Source: Akkermansiaceae bacterium UBA1315
GTDB lineage: Bacteria; Verrucomicrobiota; Verrucomicrobiia; Verrucomicrobiales; Akkermansiaceae
Reading direction: 5' to 3'
NCBI GenBank assembly: GCA_002307065.1
Contig: DBTN01000006.1
Location: 32,487 to 96,486 of the forward strand
Length of the DNA: 64,000 nt
Shown here: positions 24,132 to 33,452 of the stretch, piece by piece
Layout: each line of letters starts with the position of its first letter
Numbering within the stretch: the stretch's first letter is position 1
Position numbers and translations under genes: made by a program
Notes under the pieces: generated by a model
What the model was told of the DNA's origin: nothing
What the model saw: the letters and a program-made list of their open reading frames with translations, nothing else
The model's database searches: none

Positions 24132-27100
24132 TCAGACCATGTGGATCGTGGCCTTACCGATGAACTTCGCGTCAGGCATCGCTGGATTCGGGTTTTTCAC
24201 CCGAGCGAGGTAGCTGGTCCGCGGACGAGTGCCGATGTAGTTGAGCAAATCATAGTTCCGCTCAAGTTGTTTAGTCCGATACATCGTCGATTTTTCACCG
24301 TCGAGGAGGTTACCGAAGGAAATCGCACCCGCTGAGCAGGCGTCTTGGCAGGCGACTTTGACGGAATCGACCGGGATACGGAGCGTGCTTTCGGTGACGC
24401 GGAATTCCGTGGAAGGTTTTCCAGCGACAAGCGCCTCCTGTTTCTGGCCGCGCTTCTGGCGGATGACCGCACCTTTGAGGCGCTGGACGCAGTAGGTGCA
24501 TTTTTCCATGACACCACGCATCCGGACGGTGACGTTCGGGTTCCGCTGAAGGTGCGGTGCGTCTCCCACTTGTTTTTCGCCGAATGGACCTTTGTAGAGG
24601 TTGTGTTCGATGAGCGGGTTGCGCTTGTTGTAGTCGAAGAAATTGAAGCGACGTGCCTTATAAGGGCAGTTGTTCGCGCAGTAGCGGGTTCCGATGCAAC
24701 GGTTGTATGCCATCGCGTTCAGGCCGTCTTCGGTGTGAACCGTGGCGTTCACCGGGCAAACGGTTTCGCACGGCGCGGATTCGCACTGAACGCACGACAC
24801 CGGTTGAGGAACAAGAACCGGATTGTCGCTATCGAAATCGTTGTCTTTTTGGGTCGCGAAATACCGGTCCATCCGGATCCAGTGCATCTCCCGTCCCATA
24901 GCGACCTGTTTCTTGCCGACGATCGGGATGTTGTTTTCGGCCTGACAGGCGACCAAACACGAGTTGCAACCGGTGCAGGAGGAAAGGTCGATCGACATCG
25001 CCCACTGGTGGAGCGGATCGCTGAGCAGCGACTTGCCTTCGCGGTTTTCCTGTTTGTAGAGGGAAACGTTCGGCGGAGCGTGGGAATCGTTGCCCTGCTT
25101 CTTCACGTTGCCGATTTGCTCGGCAAACGAGCCTTTTTCGTCGTCGTGGGCAGTGGAGACCTCGCGGGCCAAGGCACGGCCATACATCGCGTTGTGCTCC
25201 TGAGTGAGAGCGACGGAATATCGTTTCCCAGTAGGAGTCGCAGTCGCGCCCGAGGCGAAATAGGGAGATTGCGAAGTGCGGAGCGGGTAAGCGTTGAAGC
25301 CGCTGTTCACGCCAACCAGGCTGACATGCGAAGCATTGAATTCGCCGCGGCCAAGTTCGTCTTCCGCATTGAAACCTTGGCCGTAACCCAGCGGGATGAC
25401 GATCGTGTTTTCTGCCTGACCGAAGGAAATCAGCACCGGGATTTCCAGTTCCTGGCCGTTCACTTTCACCAGGATCATTGGAGATTTGCGGCCATCCGCT
25501 TCACCATCGGGTGAGCGAGGACCGGTTTCCATTTCAACACCGAGAACGTTTTCAACCGGTTGCAGAGCGATGATCTGATCGTAGATGCCAAGTTCCTTCG
25601 CGGTTTTCGGCGCGATCAGAGCGGCATTGTCCCAAGTCAGCTTCGAAATCGGATCCGGAGCTTCTTGCAACCAGCCGTTGTCGATCCAGCGACCATCGTA
25701 AACCGATGCGTCCGTTGCGAAAATCACCTCAAGCGTATTGGCGGTCGGAGCTTCGCGTTTCGCGGCACCCACGTCGGACCAAGCGGAAGCGGCAACCGAT
25801 ACGGTCGCGGTCGGGTAAGCGGTGTCTTTCAGGAAACCATCGCGCAGCAACGTTTTCCATGCCGTGTCCCCTTCTCCGCCGAGGGCCGTAAAGGTCGCAC
25901 GGACGGCAGTGTAGGCCGGAGACGCCTCGCCTTTTTCACCTTCTCCGTTGAGCAGCTTTCCGTCCTCCGAAAGCAACGCGAGCAGCAGCTCAAGCTCCGA
26001 AACGCAATTCGGGTAAAGCGGGAGAATCATCGGCTGGACCACGGTGTAAATTCCGCGGGCGCTGCGAGTGTCCGACCAAGATTCGAGGTAATGGGCCGCT
26101 GGAATGTGCCAGGTCGCGGCATGAGCGGTGGCGTCCGTGCGAGTGCCGAGATGGAAGCTGGCTTTGAGTTTTGCGAGAGACTCGCCGAATTTCAAATCGG
26201 CAGGCGCATCGTAAACCGGGTTGGCCGGTCCAAGCAGGAAAAGGGTGTCGATGGTTCCCGCATCGATGTCCGTCTTCAAGGTGGCCAACGATCCAAGACC
26301 GGTCGTCTCGGTTTGCAGAGCGACGAGCGGTTTTCCTTCGCCGATGTTTCCGAGAGCGAGGTTGATCGCGAGAGCGAGGTGGTGGATCGCCGCCGGCTGA
26401 CGGGAGCCCGCGAGAACGACGGACCGGCCGGCGTGCGCTTTGAGATCGTCGACAACCCCTTGAATCCAACTCAAATGTTTCGGATCCGTGACCACTTCAC
26501 CGGCAGCGGTGAGGGCGACGTCACCCGTGATCATGCGAGCGATCTGCGCCGCAATTCCGACGATTTGGCTGGTGGGAATCCGCAAACGGTGATCGGCCAT
26601 GCCGCCCGTCAGCGAAAATCCGGCCTCAATCGCGTAAAGGCGGTTCATTTTCGACGCATCCGGTTTCGCGTCGTAGGCCTTTCCTTCCGGTTTGCGGCGA
26701 TCGAAAAACGGAGTGATCGGCCCGGCGGAATCCGAACCTGCGAAATCACTGTCCAACGAAAGAATGCGGTCGGCCAAGGCGAAGTCGGCGACGAGTTTGA
26801 CGCCGTCACCCAAAGCGGCAGCGGCTTCACCGGTCAGCGCTTCGTATTGATAAAATTTCGCTGCGGAAAACTTCGAAGCGAGTTGAGTCACCAGCCGCGC
26901 ACGGGTCGGACTGTCGTCCGCACCAAAAAGGAAACCGACTTTCGCGGCAGGATCAGCGGCGACGGCAGCGATCGCGGCATCCAGATCACCACGTTTTGCG
27001 CTTTTTGCGCCTTTCAAAATCGTGCGGGACCGCGACGGAGAATAGAGATCGAGGATCGATGCTTGGGCGAACGCATCCGTTCCCTCCGCATCCGGGTGAA

Positions 27101-27497
27101 GATTGTTCACCGTCAGCTTGGTCGGGCGACCCTCGAAAGAGGTCACCACCAGAGGAGTCGCGCCACCGGCACGCGGCATGCTCGAAGCATAATACGTCGC
27201 GTTTCCAGGGATCACCCATTCCGGAGCCTTGGTGTAAGGAACGATGTAAGATTCCGGGCGGCGGCAAGCGGCCATGCCGAAACCGGCAAGCGCGGTCGAG
27301 GCGCCCATCAATTTAAGGAACGAACGGCGGGACGTTTCCATCTCCTCTTCGTTCGCCATTTCCGCGGCTCCGCGAGGGAACTCACGGTCCAGCCAACTGC
27401 GGAATTCGGCGGTATCCTCAAGCTGACCCTGAGAACGCCAGGCGACGGTAGTTTCGCCAGCCGGAACCTCGGGGTGATGCAAAATGCGCTTACTCAT
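24132..27497 (-). CDS. actB: Alternative complex III iron-sulfur subunit ActB (fused B1-B2)
   Basis: 1121 residues. The N-terminal two thirds resemble a molybdopterin oxidoreductase fold that in ActB binds no Mo cofactor; the C-terminal third is a ferredoxin domain. A twin-Arg signal (TSRRSFLKLMGASTALAGFG) sits near residue 56, internal rather than terminal, as in other ActB proteins. Cluster motifs: CTGCNSCLVACQAENNIP, CVQCESAPCETVCP, CIGTRYCANNCPYKARRF, and CTYCVQRLKGA with CQDACSAGAISFG, enough for the usual three 4Fe-4S and one 3Fe-4S clusters. It conducts electrons from quinol towards ActA/ActE. A 653-codon open frame on the other strand is a shadow of this gene. Confidence 0.96.
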   Translation of the reverse strand: MSKRILHHPEVPAGETTVAWRSQGQLEDTAEFRSWLDREFPRGAAEMANEEEMETSRRSFLKLMGASTALAGFGMAACRRPESYIVPYTKAPEWVIPGNATYYASSMPRAGGATPLVVTSFEGRPTKLTVNNLHPDAEGTDAFAQASILDLYSPSRSRTILKGAKSAKRGDLDAAIAAVAADPAAKVGFLFGADDSPTRARLVTQLASKFSAAKFYQYEALTGEAAAALGDGVKLVADFALADRILSLDSDFAGSDSAGPITPFFDRRKPEGKAYDAKPDASKMNRLYAIEAGFSLTGGMADHRLRIPTSQIVGIAAQIARMITGDVALTAAGEVVTDPKHLSWIQGVVDDLKAHAGRSVVLAGSRQPAAIHHLALAINLALGNIGEGKPLVALQTETTGLGSLATLKTDIDAGTIDTLFLLGPANPVYDAPADLKFGESLAKLKASFHLGTRTDATAHAATWHIPAAHYLESWSDTRSARGIYTVVQPMILPLYPNCVSELELLLALLSEDGKLLNGEGEKGEASPAYTAVRATFTALGGEGDTAWKTLLRDGFLKDTAYPTATVSVAASAWSDVGAAKREAPTANTLEVIFATDASVYDGRWIDNGWLQEAPDPISKLTWDNAALIAPKTAKELGIYDQIIALQPVENVLGVEMETGPRSPDGEADGRKSPMILVKVNGQELEIPVLISFGQAENTIVIPLGYGQGFNAEDELGRGEFNASHVSLVGVNSGFNAYPLRTSQSPYFASGATATPTGKRYSVALTQEHNAMYGRALAREVSTAHDDEKGSFAEQIGNVKKQGNDSHAPPNVSLYKQENREGKSLLSDPLHQWAMSIDLSSCTGCNSCLVACQAENNIPIVGKKQVAMGREMHWIRMDRYFATQKDNDFDSDNPVLVPQPVSCVQCESAPCETVCPVNATVHTEDGLNAMAYNRCIGTRYCANNCPYKARRFNFFDYNKRNPLIEHNLYKGPFGEKQVGDAPHLQRNPNVTVRMRGVMEKCTYCVQRLKGAVIRQKRGQKQEALVAGKPSTEFRVTESTLRIPVDSVKVACQDACSAGAISFGNLLDGEKSTMYRTKQLERNYDLLNYIGTRPRTSYLARVKNPNPAMPDAKFIGKATIHMV

Positions 27498-27540
27498 GTG
27501 AGACTAAGGAAAGTGGGGTAAAAAATCAGTGAAAGGCAGA

Positions 27541-28251
27541 TCAGTGGTGGCAGGTGCTGCAACTGGTCTTCGGATGCACGTGGAACATGTCCTTGATCAA
27601 AAGACCAAATTCTTCCTGCGTTTTCAGACGCTTACCGTCCTGATACGTTGGATTGGCCGCGAGGTATTTTTCCGCGTCATACTTGAAGTTGTAGACCTCT
27701 TCGAGAGGGCGCAGATGTTTTTCCGGAGCGTTGTGGCAATCCAAGCACCATCCCATCGAATGGCTCTCGGCTTGGTAAACGACTTCCATTTTATTGACGT
27801 CGCCGTGGCAGCTTTGGCAGGAAATCCCGCGCGCCAAGTGAGCGGAGTGGTTGAAATACACGTAATCCGGTGCCTTGTGCACGCGCACCCACTCGATCGG
27901 CTTGCCGTCATAACCGGGATAATTCACGTCCATCGATTTGTGGAGCGGAGCGAGTTTCGGGCTGTCGCGCTGAACGTGCTGGTGGCAATTCCAGCAGGTA
28001 TTTCCGGACGGAACGTTCGAATGCCCGGAGACTTCGGCGAACGAGTGACAATACCGACAATCCAGACCGAGCTGATCCACGTGAATCTTGTGAGAAAACG
28101 GAATCGGCTGTGCAGGTTGATAGCCGACCACCTGCGCTTTCGGAGTCGCGTAATAGGCGAATGCCAAGGCAATCCCGCCGACCGCAGTGCCGAGACAGAC
28201 GGCGATCTGGAGAGGAAGGAGGTTCGACCAGCGTGGGAAAAAATTTGCCAT
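27541..28251 (-). CDS. actA: Alternative complex III pentaheme cytochrome c ActA
   Basis: 236-residue periplasmic subunit with an N-terminal membrane helix (about 12-33) and five CxxCH sites: Cys65-His69, Cys86-His90, Cys145-His149, Cys169-His173 and Cys231-His235. The last motif is at the very C-terminus (CSTCHH). This is the standard ActA arrangement. It is the first gene of the operon; a CRP-like palindrome is centred about 45 bp upstream of its start. Confidence 0.95.
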   Translation of the reverse strand: MANFFPRWSNLLPLQIAVCLGTAVGGIALAFAYYATPKAQVVGYQPAQPIPFSHKIHVDQLGLDCRYCHSFAEVSGHSNVPSGNTCWNCHQHVQRDSPKLAPLHKSMDVNYPGYDGKPIEWVRVHKAPDYVYFNHSAHLARGISCQSCHGDVNKMEVVYQAESHSMGWCLDCHNAPEKHLRPLEEVYNFKYDAEKYLAANPTYQDGKRLKTQEEFGLLIKDMFHVHPKTSCSTCHH

Positions 28252-28284
28252 GAGGGAGACGGTTCGTTGCGGCTGTTCTTATGA

Positions 28285-28306
28285 GCTTGTGAAATTTTTC
28301 ACAAGC
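28285..28306. promoter_or_regulatory. CRP-like palindrome upstream of the act-cox operon
   Basis: Perfect 10-bp arms GCTTGTGAAA and TTTCACAAGC around TT, containing TGTGA-AATTTT-TCACA. It shares the TTGTGAAA...TTTCACAA core with the nuoB site at 9078-9095. Most likely an operator of a CRP/FNR-superfamily regulator controlling respiratory genes. A weak -10-like CATAAG lies between it and actA, so the site could overlap the promoter; whether it activates or represses is unclear. Confidence 0.65.
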
Positions 28307-28441
28307 GTTTTCGTGAAAGATCCGGACGGCGAAGTTCGGGCGCGCCGAGAATGCCGAGGAGTTGCATTCTTGCAATCCGAAAAACTGAAAATTTCCTAGA
28401 AACCGTTAGATTGAGAACCCATCTCAACAAGGGGACGATTC

Positions 28442-28792
28442 TCAAGAATTGGACCAGTTCAATCCATTCTGCTGCCGCCATTTGCGGTAAGCGATGGATT
28501 GCTCTTTTTTCGCCAGATTTCGCCGCGAAGGGTCCTCGGAAAGAAACCGATCAAACGGCCCGCCGGGAGACACGTCCCAGGTGTTGCTCTCCTCGGTTTC
28601 CGGCGATGTGACCTCTCCCGCTGATGCTTTTTCCGAGACCGCCGGGTCTCCTTTTCGCCGGGACACCAACAATTGTTCCAATCGCTTGATTTTCCCCCGC
28701 AATCCCAAAACCACGAAAAACAAGATCGCGACCAGTCCCACATTGACCGAAAGCAAAACAAGAATCGCAGTCACCGGTATCTCTTCAGGCAT
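28442..28792 (-). CDS. Small single-pass membrane protein downstream of Wadjet genes
   Basis: 116 residues: one helix near the N-terminus (about 8-30: AILVLLSVNVGLVAILFFVV), then a basic segment (RGKIKRLEQLLVSRRKGD) and a hydrophilic tail with Trp-rich end (YRKWRQQNGLNW). The start codon lies 54 bp after the jetD stop on the same strand, so it may be co-transcribed with the Wadjet genes. No homology is recognised. The 190 bp between its stop and actA contain the CRP-like palindrome and no other gene. Confidence 0.6.
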   Translation of the reverse strand: MPEEIPVTAILVLLSVNVGLVAILFFVVLGLRGKIKRLEQLLVSRRKGDPAVSEKASAGEVTSPETEESNTWDVSPGGPFDRFLSEDPSRRNLAKKEQSIAYRKWRQQNGLNWSNS

Positions 28793-28846
28793 GGGCTCAA
28801 ATTAAGCAGCTCGCCAAAAATCGCAAAGCTTCAAAATCCGCAGGTC

Positions 28847-30082
28847 CTAGACGGAATCCGCATCGAGCAGGCTCCAGATCGCCTCAAGGGCGACGGGAGG
28901 GATCGATTCCTGCTCAAAATCCCCCTTGGACCCAGCCGCCAGCATGTTCTCAAGCGGCTCTCGCACATCCTCCATCGCCCTGTCCGCCAGCAGCCTCTCA
29001 ATGATTTGCCGGTCTGTTGCCGACAGGACGGCACCGCCCTTCGTCGGACGAAAATCCATCATGACCGGTTTGAAACCCCGGCCCGTCTTCTGTCGCAAAT
29101 CCCTCAAAATATCAAAACCCGCCGGATCGCTGTCGCCAAAATGGTAAAACGAAATTTCCTCCGGCAGCCGCGACAACAAACACCTCGCCGCCGATCCGGG
29201 AAAACTGGTGTGAACTAACAAAACCCCACGCTTCTGCTTCGCCAATTCGCAAAACACATCCTCATTTTCCACCGTTAGGCAAACTCGCACGGAGGAATGA
29301 ATCGAACGAGCCGCCGCCAGATCCACTCCTGAAAGTGAAACCGGTCCGCTCAGCATCCCGAGATCCAACCGGCCGGTTTCCATTTCCAAAATCAACGGCC
29401 CGTCGATCCGCACCGATCGCGGTTTTTCCAAAATCCCAAAAGATTGGAAATTCACCCGCGGACGAGCGGTCACCCCCTGCAGAATTTCAAGCACTCGCGG
29501 CTTCAGGATTTTCAGCCGCTTCGAATCCCCACAAATCACCGAACTCGCATAACGGATCAGCGATTCGCCGGGCCAATGAAGGATTGCCTCGGCGACTTCC
29601 AGAAGTTCCAAATTCGAAATTTCGTCGTCGGCCTGAAACGGACCGATCCTTTTCCCGCTCATCGCTCTCGTGGAAATTTCCTGCAGCCACTCGCGCCAAC
29701 CGGTTTGCCAGATCACACCCACGTCGCGCTTCGCCTGATGCCGGAAAAAATCCGCCAGTGCTTGTCGTTTCACCGTCGGTGAAGATTCGCCCACCCGCTC
29801 AAACAACCAGTCCTCGCCCCCGACAACGGAAAGTTTCACCCGTAAAATCATCGCCGGATCGCGTCGGTGCGTTTCGAGTGAAAGCCGCCCGACCGATTCA
29901 TGAGCCGCCACTCGCAGCGCGTCCTCCGCCTCCGCACGAGCCTCGCCATCTTCGCATTTCGCAAATCTCAAAAGCTCGCGGTAATCGATCCCGAAATCCG
30001 CCGTCATTCCTTCACGGCCCGCTTTCGCCGCGCGGAATTTTTTGGCCAATGCCTTTAAAATCGGTGGAATCTCACGTGGCAT
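28847..30082 (-). CDS. jetD: Wadjet anti-plasmid system protein JetD (DUF2220, TOPRIM nuclease)
   Basis: 411 residues. JetD is the nuclease of the Wadjet complex: it cuts closed circular DNA after extrusion by the SMC motor. The C-terminal TOPRIM domain is visible: VENEDVFCEL (Glu272, Glu274), HFGDSDPAGFDIL with Asp317 and Asp319, and FEQESI near residue 389, the usual end of DUF2220. The N-terminal half is the winged-helix/arm region, little conserved. It overlaps the 3' end of jetC by 11 bp. All expected acidic catalytic residues appear intact. Confidence 0.92.
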   Translation of the reverse strand: MPREIPPILKALAKKFRAAKAGREGMTADFGIDYRELLRFAKCEDGEARAEAEDALRVAAHESVGRLSLETHRRDPAMILRVKLSVVGGEDWLFERVGESSPTVKRQALADFFRHQAKRDVGVIWQTGWREWLQEISTRAMSGKRIGPFQADDEISNLELLEVAEAILHWPGESLIRYASSVICGDSKRLKILKPRVLEILQGVTARPRVNFQSFGILEKPRSVRIDGPLILEMETGRLDLGMLSGPVSLSGVDLAAARSIHSSVRVCLTVENEDVFCELAKQKRGVLLVHTSFPGSAARCLLSRLPEEISFYHFGDSDPAGFDILRDLRQKTGRGFKPVMMDFRPTKGGAVLSATDRQIIERLLADRAMEDVREPLENMLAAGSKGDFEQESIPPVALEAIWSLLDADSV

Positions 30083-33000
30083 TTTCCTTCATCCATTCGC
30101 GGCCCTGCGGCGTGTCTCGGAAAATCACATTGGTGACATTTCGAATTCCGATGCGACTCCCCTTTCGCTCTTCCTTCCGCGTGATGACGATCAATTCATC
30201 ACACTGACTGAATGCATAAGGAATATTGCCGCTCGACATGGAAAACATCCCCTGCAAATCGAGTTCCGCCATCGCTCGCAAACAGTCCTGAATCCGTTCA
30301 CCGGAAAGTTTTGAAAACGCCTCGTCGATCGGCACCAAGGCCAGCGATGGTTCTTTCCAACGGGTTTCGTGCCGGTTGTAAGCGTGAAGATAACTCGCCA
30401 GAATCGCCACGAAATACGGGCTTTGGTTTTCGCCGCCGCTCATCTTTTTGCTCTGCTTATCGACACTGACCGGCTTGCCCTCGGGATCGCGGATATCGGA
30501 AACGAGCAAGTCGTAGTCAAAATACTGCCGGTAATCCAAAAGACGCGCGGCTTCCGGACTGTTCGCGTTTTTCACCAAAGTTGTTAGAAATCCATCGAGA
30601 GCGGATTTCAAATCTTCACCGATGCTGGCGTAAAATAACTCATCTTCGTGATGCAGCGCATTGAGATCGATCAGTTCGCGATAAAAACGAAATTCAGGAT
30701 TCGGTTTGCGGTCGATCTTATACCGGTCATGTCCGATCGGTCGCTTGAGTTGTTGATTCAGAAGCGAGATGATATTTTCAACATTCTTGATCGCTTGCTG
30801 CATGCGGCTCAAAACCTGCGTCCGGAAAAGACTGCCCCAACGTTTTTTCTCCGCTGCCGATTTCCGTTCGTATGCCGGAATGTTCGCATCCTCGATTTTA
30901 GCTAAGACCTTTTCATAAGGACCGGTGTCACGACCATCCTCTGGAAGTTCATCGAACTTCGGCTGAAAGGTCATTTTAAATTGGACCATCGATTTCCCAA
31001 GAGCCGCCATCGTCTCCAGCGCCAGCTCCTTCGCTTGATTGGCATATCTCGAAAACTCCGTCACCCGAACGTCAAGCACAGGCATCATCTCCTGCATCTC
31101 CGCTTTCCAGGAACGATACCGATCCAGATATTGCACGATATCGATACGAAGCTTGATTCTCGAAAACTCATCTTCCTTTTTCGATGCCTCATCCTTTCGC
31201 CTATCTAACAGAATCTCCACCTGTTCGATATCTTTATGCCCGCCCTTGCGAATGATCGAAAGTTTCTCTTTCTCCCAAACCGCGAGCTGTTCTTTCAGTT
31301 CTTCGATCTGATCGTAAAGGGACGCAAACGCATCGCGGTCAATCGCTTCCAGTTGCTTCGCCCATTCTTCATGTTGAGCGATTTTCCCGGGCAGACCTTC
31401 GATACGAATCAGCTCACTCGCGATCGAAGTGTGATCGCCGATCTCCTTGTTCCGCGCCGCAATCAATCGATCGATCTCCGTTTCAACCGGCTCCAATCTT
31501 CGCAAGGCCGCATCGAGATCCGCGCGGCGAGCCAGTTTCATTTCGAGCTGCAACTTCAATCCATTTTCCCCAACGAATGGAATACCATCATAGTGTTTCG
31601 AACGAATCACCTCCGCGCCGCGCATCAACAAACCGTCCGGCAAAATCGCCGCGGCGTGTTCATTCATCTCCGCCAAACGATGGACACAAATGACATCACC
31701 AAACCATTCGTCGATCAACGCCCGCGCCAACGGATCGTTGGTCGAAATTTTCTCCGCGAGTGAATGTTTCTTCGGCTTGACCGGTTTTCCAGAGACACGC
31801 GACGGATCGATCAAAATCTGTTCGCCCGCCTTGCTCATCTCCACAGCTCCCAGTCCGTTCAGCAGATCCAGCGCTTCGCCGTAATGATCCGGAGAAACCA
31901 GCACCGCGAACTTCTTGGTGAAAGCAACTTCGATCGCCGCTCGCCATTTTTCATCCGCCACTTCACAGATCTCGCGAATCGCCCGCGGACCGGTCGCTCC
32001 GGACAACATCGGAAGCTTGTCTTTCAGCGCCGCCAACAACGGTTGCGAAACCGGAGGCAGCCCTTTTTTTAACGCGTCAATCTGCGAATCCAGGTCCGCC
32101 TTTTCCGCACGAAGCCTTCCCAGTTCCTTGGCGTCATTCGCAAACCGGTCACGCAATTGTTTGCATAACTGATCAGCTGCGTGCGCGACCAGTGAAAGCG
32201 CGTTGGTCGTTTCCCCGCGTTCGCATTCGCCCAATTGCCGGATGGCGTCGGCCATGGCATGCGTGTCCGGAAACGGCGAAACCGGCGCTTTGGAAACATC
32301 CTCCATCCAACGTTTCGCCGCTTTGATCCGCACGCCCAAACCGCTGTCGATCTTCTGCGAAATTTCCCGCAACGTCTGAATCTCGGCTTCGATTTTTACC
32401 AAATCATCCGCCAGTTTTTTATACAAACGACCGTCGCTTGATTCGTTCAAAATCGCCATCGTGCTTTCACGACGCTGTTGCGCTTCACCGGTTAGATCTT
32501 CGAGTTCTTCCAAACGCCGTTGATCGTCCGCGTAGTCTTCACGCAATTTCGCCAAGCGCTTCACCATCACCTCGACGTCTGCCGCTGCGTGTTCCCACGC
32601 ATGCTCCGCCGCGAGGTAACTCGCCACGTCACGATCGCGTTCGGCCTCCCGCAACGTCGTCGCGAGTTCACGAATCTGCAGCAAGCGGTCAAGCTGCGCG
32701 CGAAGCTCCCGCAGCTCCCGTTCATACGATTCAAAATCCCGATAACTCGCGATCACTTCATCGACCTGAACCGCCTCGCCCGGCAACACAAAGCGCCGGC
32801 AAAAATCGTCAAAACTCTTGAGATTCGTGAATGACATCGCACTCGGCAACAGCCGCTCAAGCACGTCCTTATTAAAATTCAGGTGGCTCGCATTTGCCAT
32901 GTCCCGCTGGTATTCCCGCGACGACGTGAAGACCCGCCCACCTCGCGAATCGACGAATCCTTTGAACTCCGCCAAGGTCTTCGTCCGCGATTTCCCATCT

Positions 33001-33452
33001 TCCGGTGAAACGGACAAAAAGTCCTCCCGCTCCATCGCACACGGACAGAAAAACGGCGTGGTCACCCCGTCGTTTTCCGTGGTGTTTCGAAACTCAAACC
33101 GCAGTCCCCACGTTTCCACTCTCGACCCATCCGGCCAGGTGAATTCGGCGGCGATATAGGTCGTCACACCTTTTTCGTGAAAATATTGCGGCTGCCCGTT
33201 TTCTTCACGTTTCGTATCTAACAGACAGTAGCCCTTGATCGTCCGGTCACTCTGCGAACCGGTCGCACTGCGGTTGAAATGGTGACGCGCCTTTTCCGGA
33301 CCTACCAAAACCAACATCAGCAAATCCATCAGGATCGACTTTCCCGAACCGGTCACCCCCGCGAGCACGAGATTTCCCTTCACCGGCAAACTATCGCGAT
33401 AGCCATACCAGTTCAGGGCATGCAGTTTGGTCAAACGGATCGCACGACTCAT
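30072..33452 (-). CDS. jetC: Wadjet SMC-like ATPase JetC (MukB-like)
   Basis: 1126-residue SMC-family motor that extrudes DNA loops. Walker A GVTGSGKS is at residues 32-39; the ABC signature MSGGENQSPYF begins near 1004; Walker B LALVPIDEAFSKL has the catalytic Glu near 1044; the C-terminal FSQCDELIVITR block is typical of JetC. Long charged heptad-rich stretches (about 230-450 and 650-830) form the coiled-coil arms flanking a hinge near 480-600. The ATP site looks complete. It overlaps jetB by 4 bp (ATGA). Confidence 0.95.
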   Translation of the reverse strand: MSRAIRLTKLHALNWYGYRDSLPVKGNLVLAGVTGSGKSILMDLLMLVLVGPEKARHHFNRSATGSQSDRTIKGYCLLDTKREENGQPQYFHEKGVTTYIAAEFTWPDGSRVETWGLRFEFRNTTENDGVTTPFFCPCAMEREDFLSVSPEDGKSRTKTLAEFKGFVDSRGGRVFTSSREYQRDMANASHLNFNKDVLERLLPSAMSFTNLKSFDDFCRRFVLPGEAVQVDEVIASYRDFESYERELRELRAQLDRLLQIRELATTLREAERDRDVASYLAAEHAWEHAAADVEVMVKRLAKLREDYADDQRRLEELEDLTGEAQQRRESTMAILNESSDGRLYKKLADDLVKIEAEIQTLREISQKIDSGLGVRIKAAKRWMEDVSKAPVSPFPDTHAMADAIRQLGECERGETTNALSLVAHAADQLCKQLRDRFANDAKELGRLRAEKADLDSQIDALKKGLPPVSQPLLAALKDKLPMLSGATGPRAIREICEVADEKWRAAIEVAFTKKFAVLVSPDHYGEALDLLNGLGAVEMSKAGEQILIDPSRVSGKPVKPKKHSLAEKISTNDPLARALIDEWFGDVICVHRLAEMNEHAAAILPDGLLMRGAEVIRSKHYDGIPFVGENGLKLQLEMKLARRADLDAALRRLEPVETEIDRLIAARNKEIGDHTSIASELIRIEGLPGKIAQHEEWAKQLEAIDRDAFASLYDQIEELKEQLAVWEKEKLSIIRKGGHKDIEQVEILLDRRKDEASKKEDEFSRIKLRIDIVQYLDRYRSWKAEMQEMMPVLDVRVTEFSRYANQAKELALETMAALGKSMVQFKMTFQPKFDELPEDGRDTGPYEKVLAKIEDANIPAYERKSAAEKKRWGSLFRTQVLSRMQQAIKNVENIISLLNQQLKRPIGHDRYKIDRKPNPEFRFYRELIDLNALHHEDELFYASIGEDLKSALDGFLTTLVKNANSPEAARLLDYRQYFDYDLLVSDIRDPEGKPVSVDKQSKKMSGGENQSPYFVAILASYLHAYNRHETRWKEPSLALVPIDEAFSKLSGERIQDCLRAMAELDLQGMFSMSSGNIPYAFSQCDELIVITRKEERKGSRIGIRNVTNVIFRDTPQGREWMKENAT

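Noticed and set aside
24132..27497. Catalytic molybdoenzyme
   Set aside because: Although the N-terminal part has the molybdopterin oxidoreductase fold, its context in actABCDEF and lack of visible cofactor ligands fit the ActB subunit, which carries no Mo.
25560..27521. 653-codon plus-strand open frame
   Set aside because: Lies entirely antisense to actB, whose iron-sulfur motifs are intact; long antisense frames are common in this codon usage.
30072..33452. Chromosomal condensin (MukB/MksB) instead of JetC
   Set aside because: The adjacent TOPRIM-containing JetD gene and DUF4194/DUF5716-type partners favour Wadjet over a pure segregation complex, although the two systems are related.
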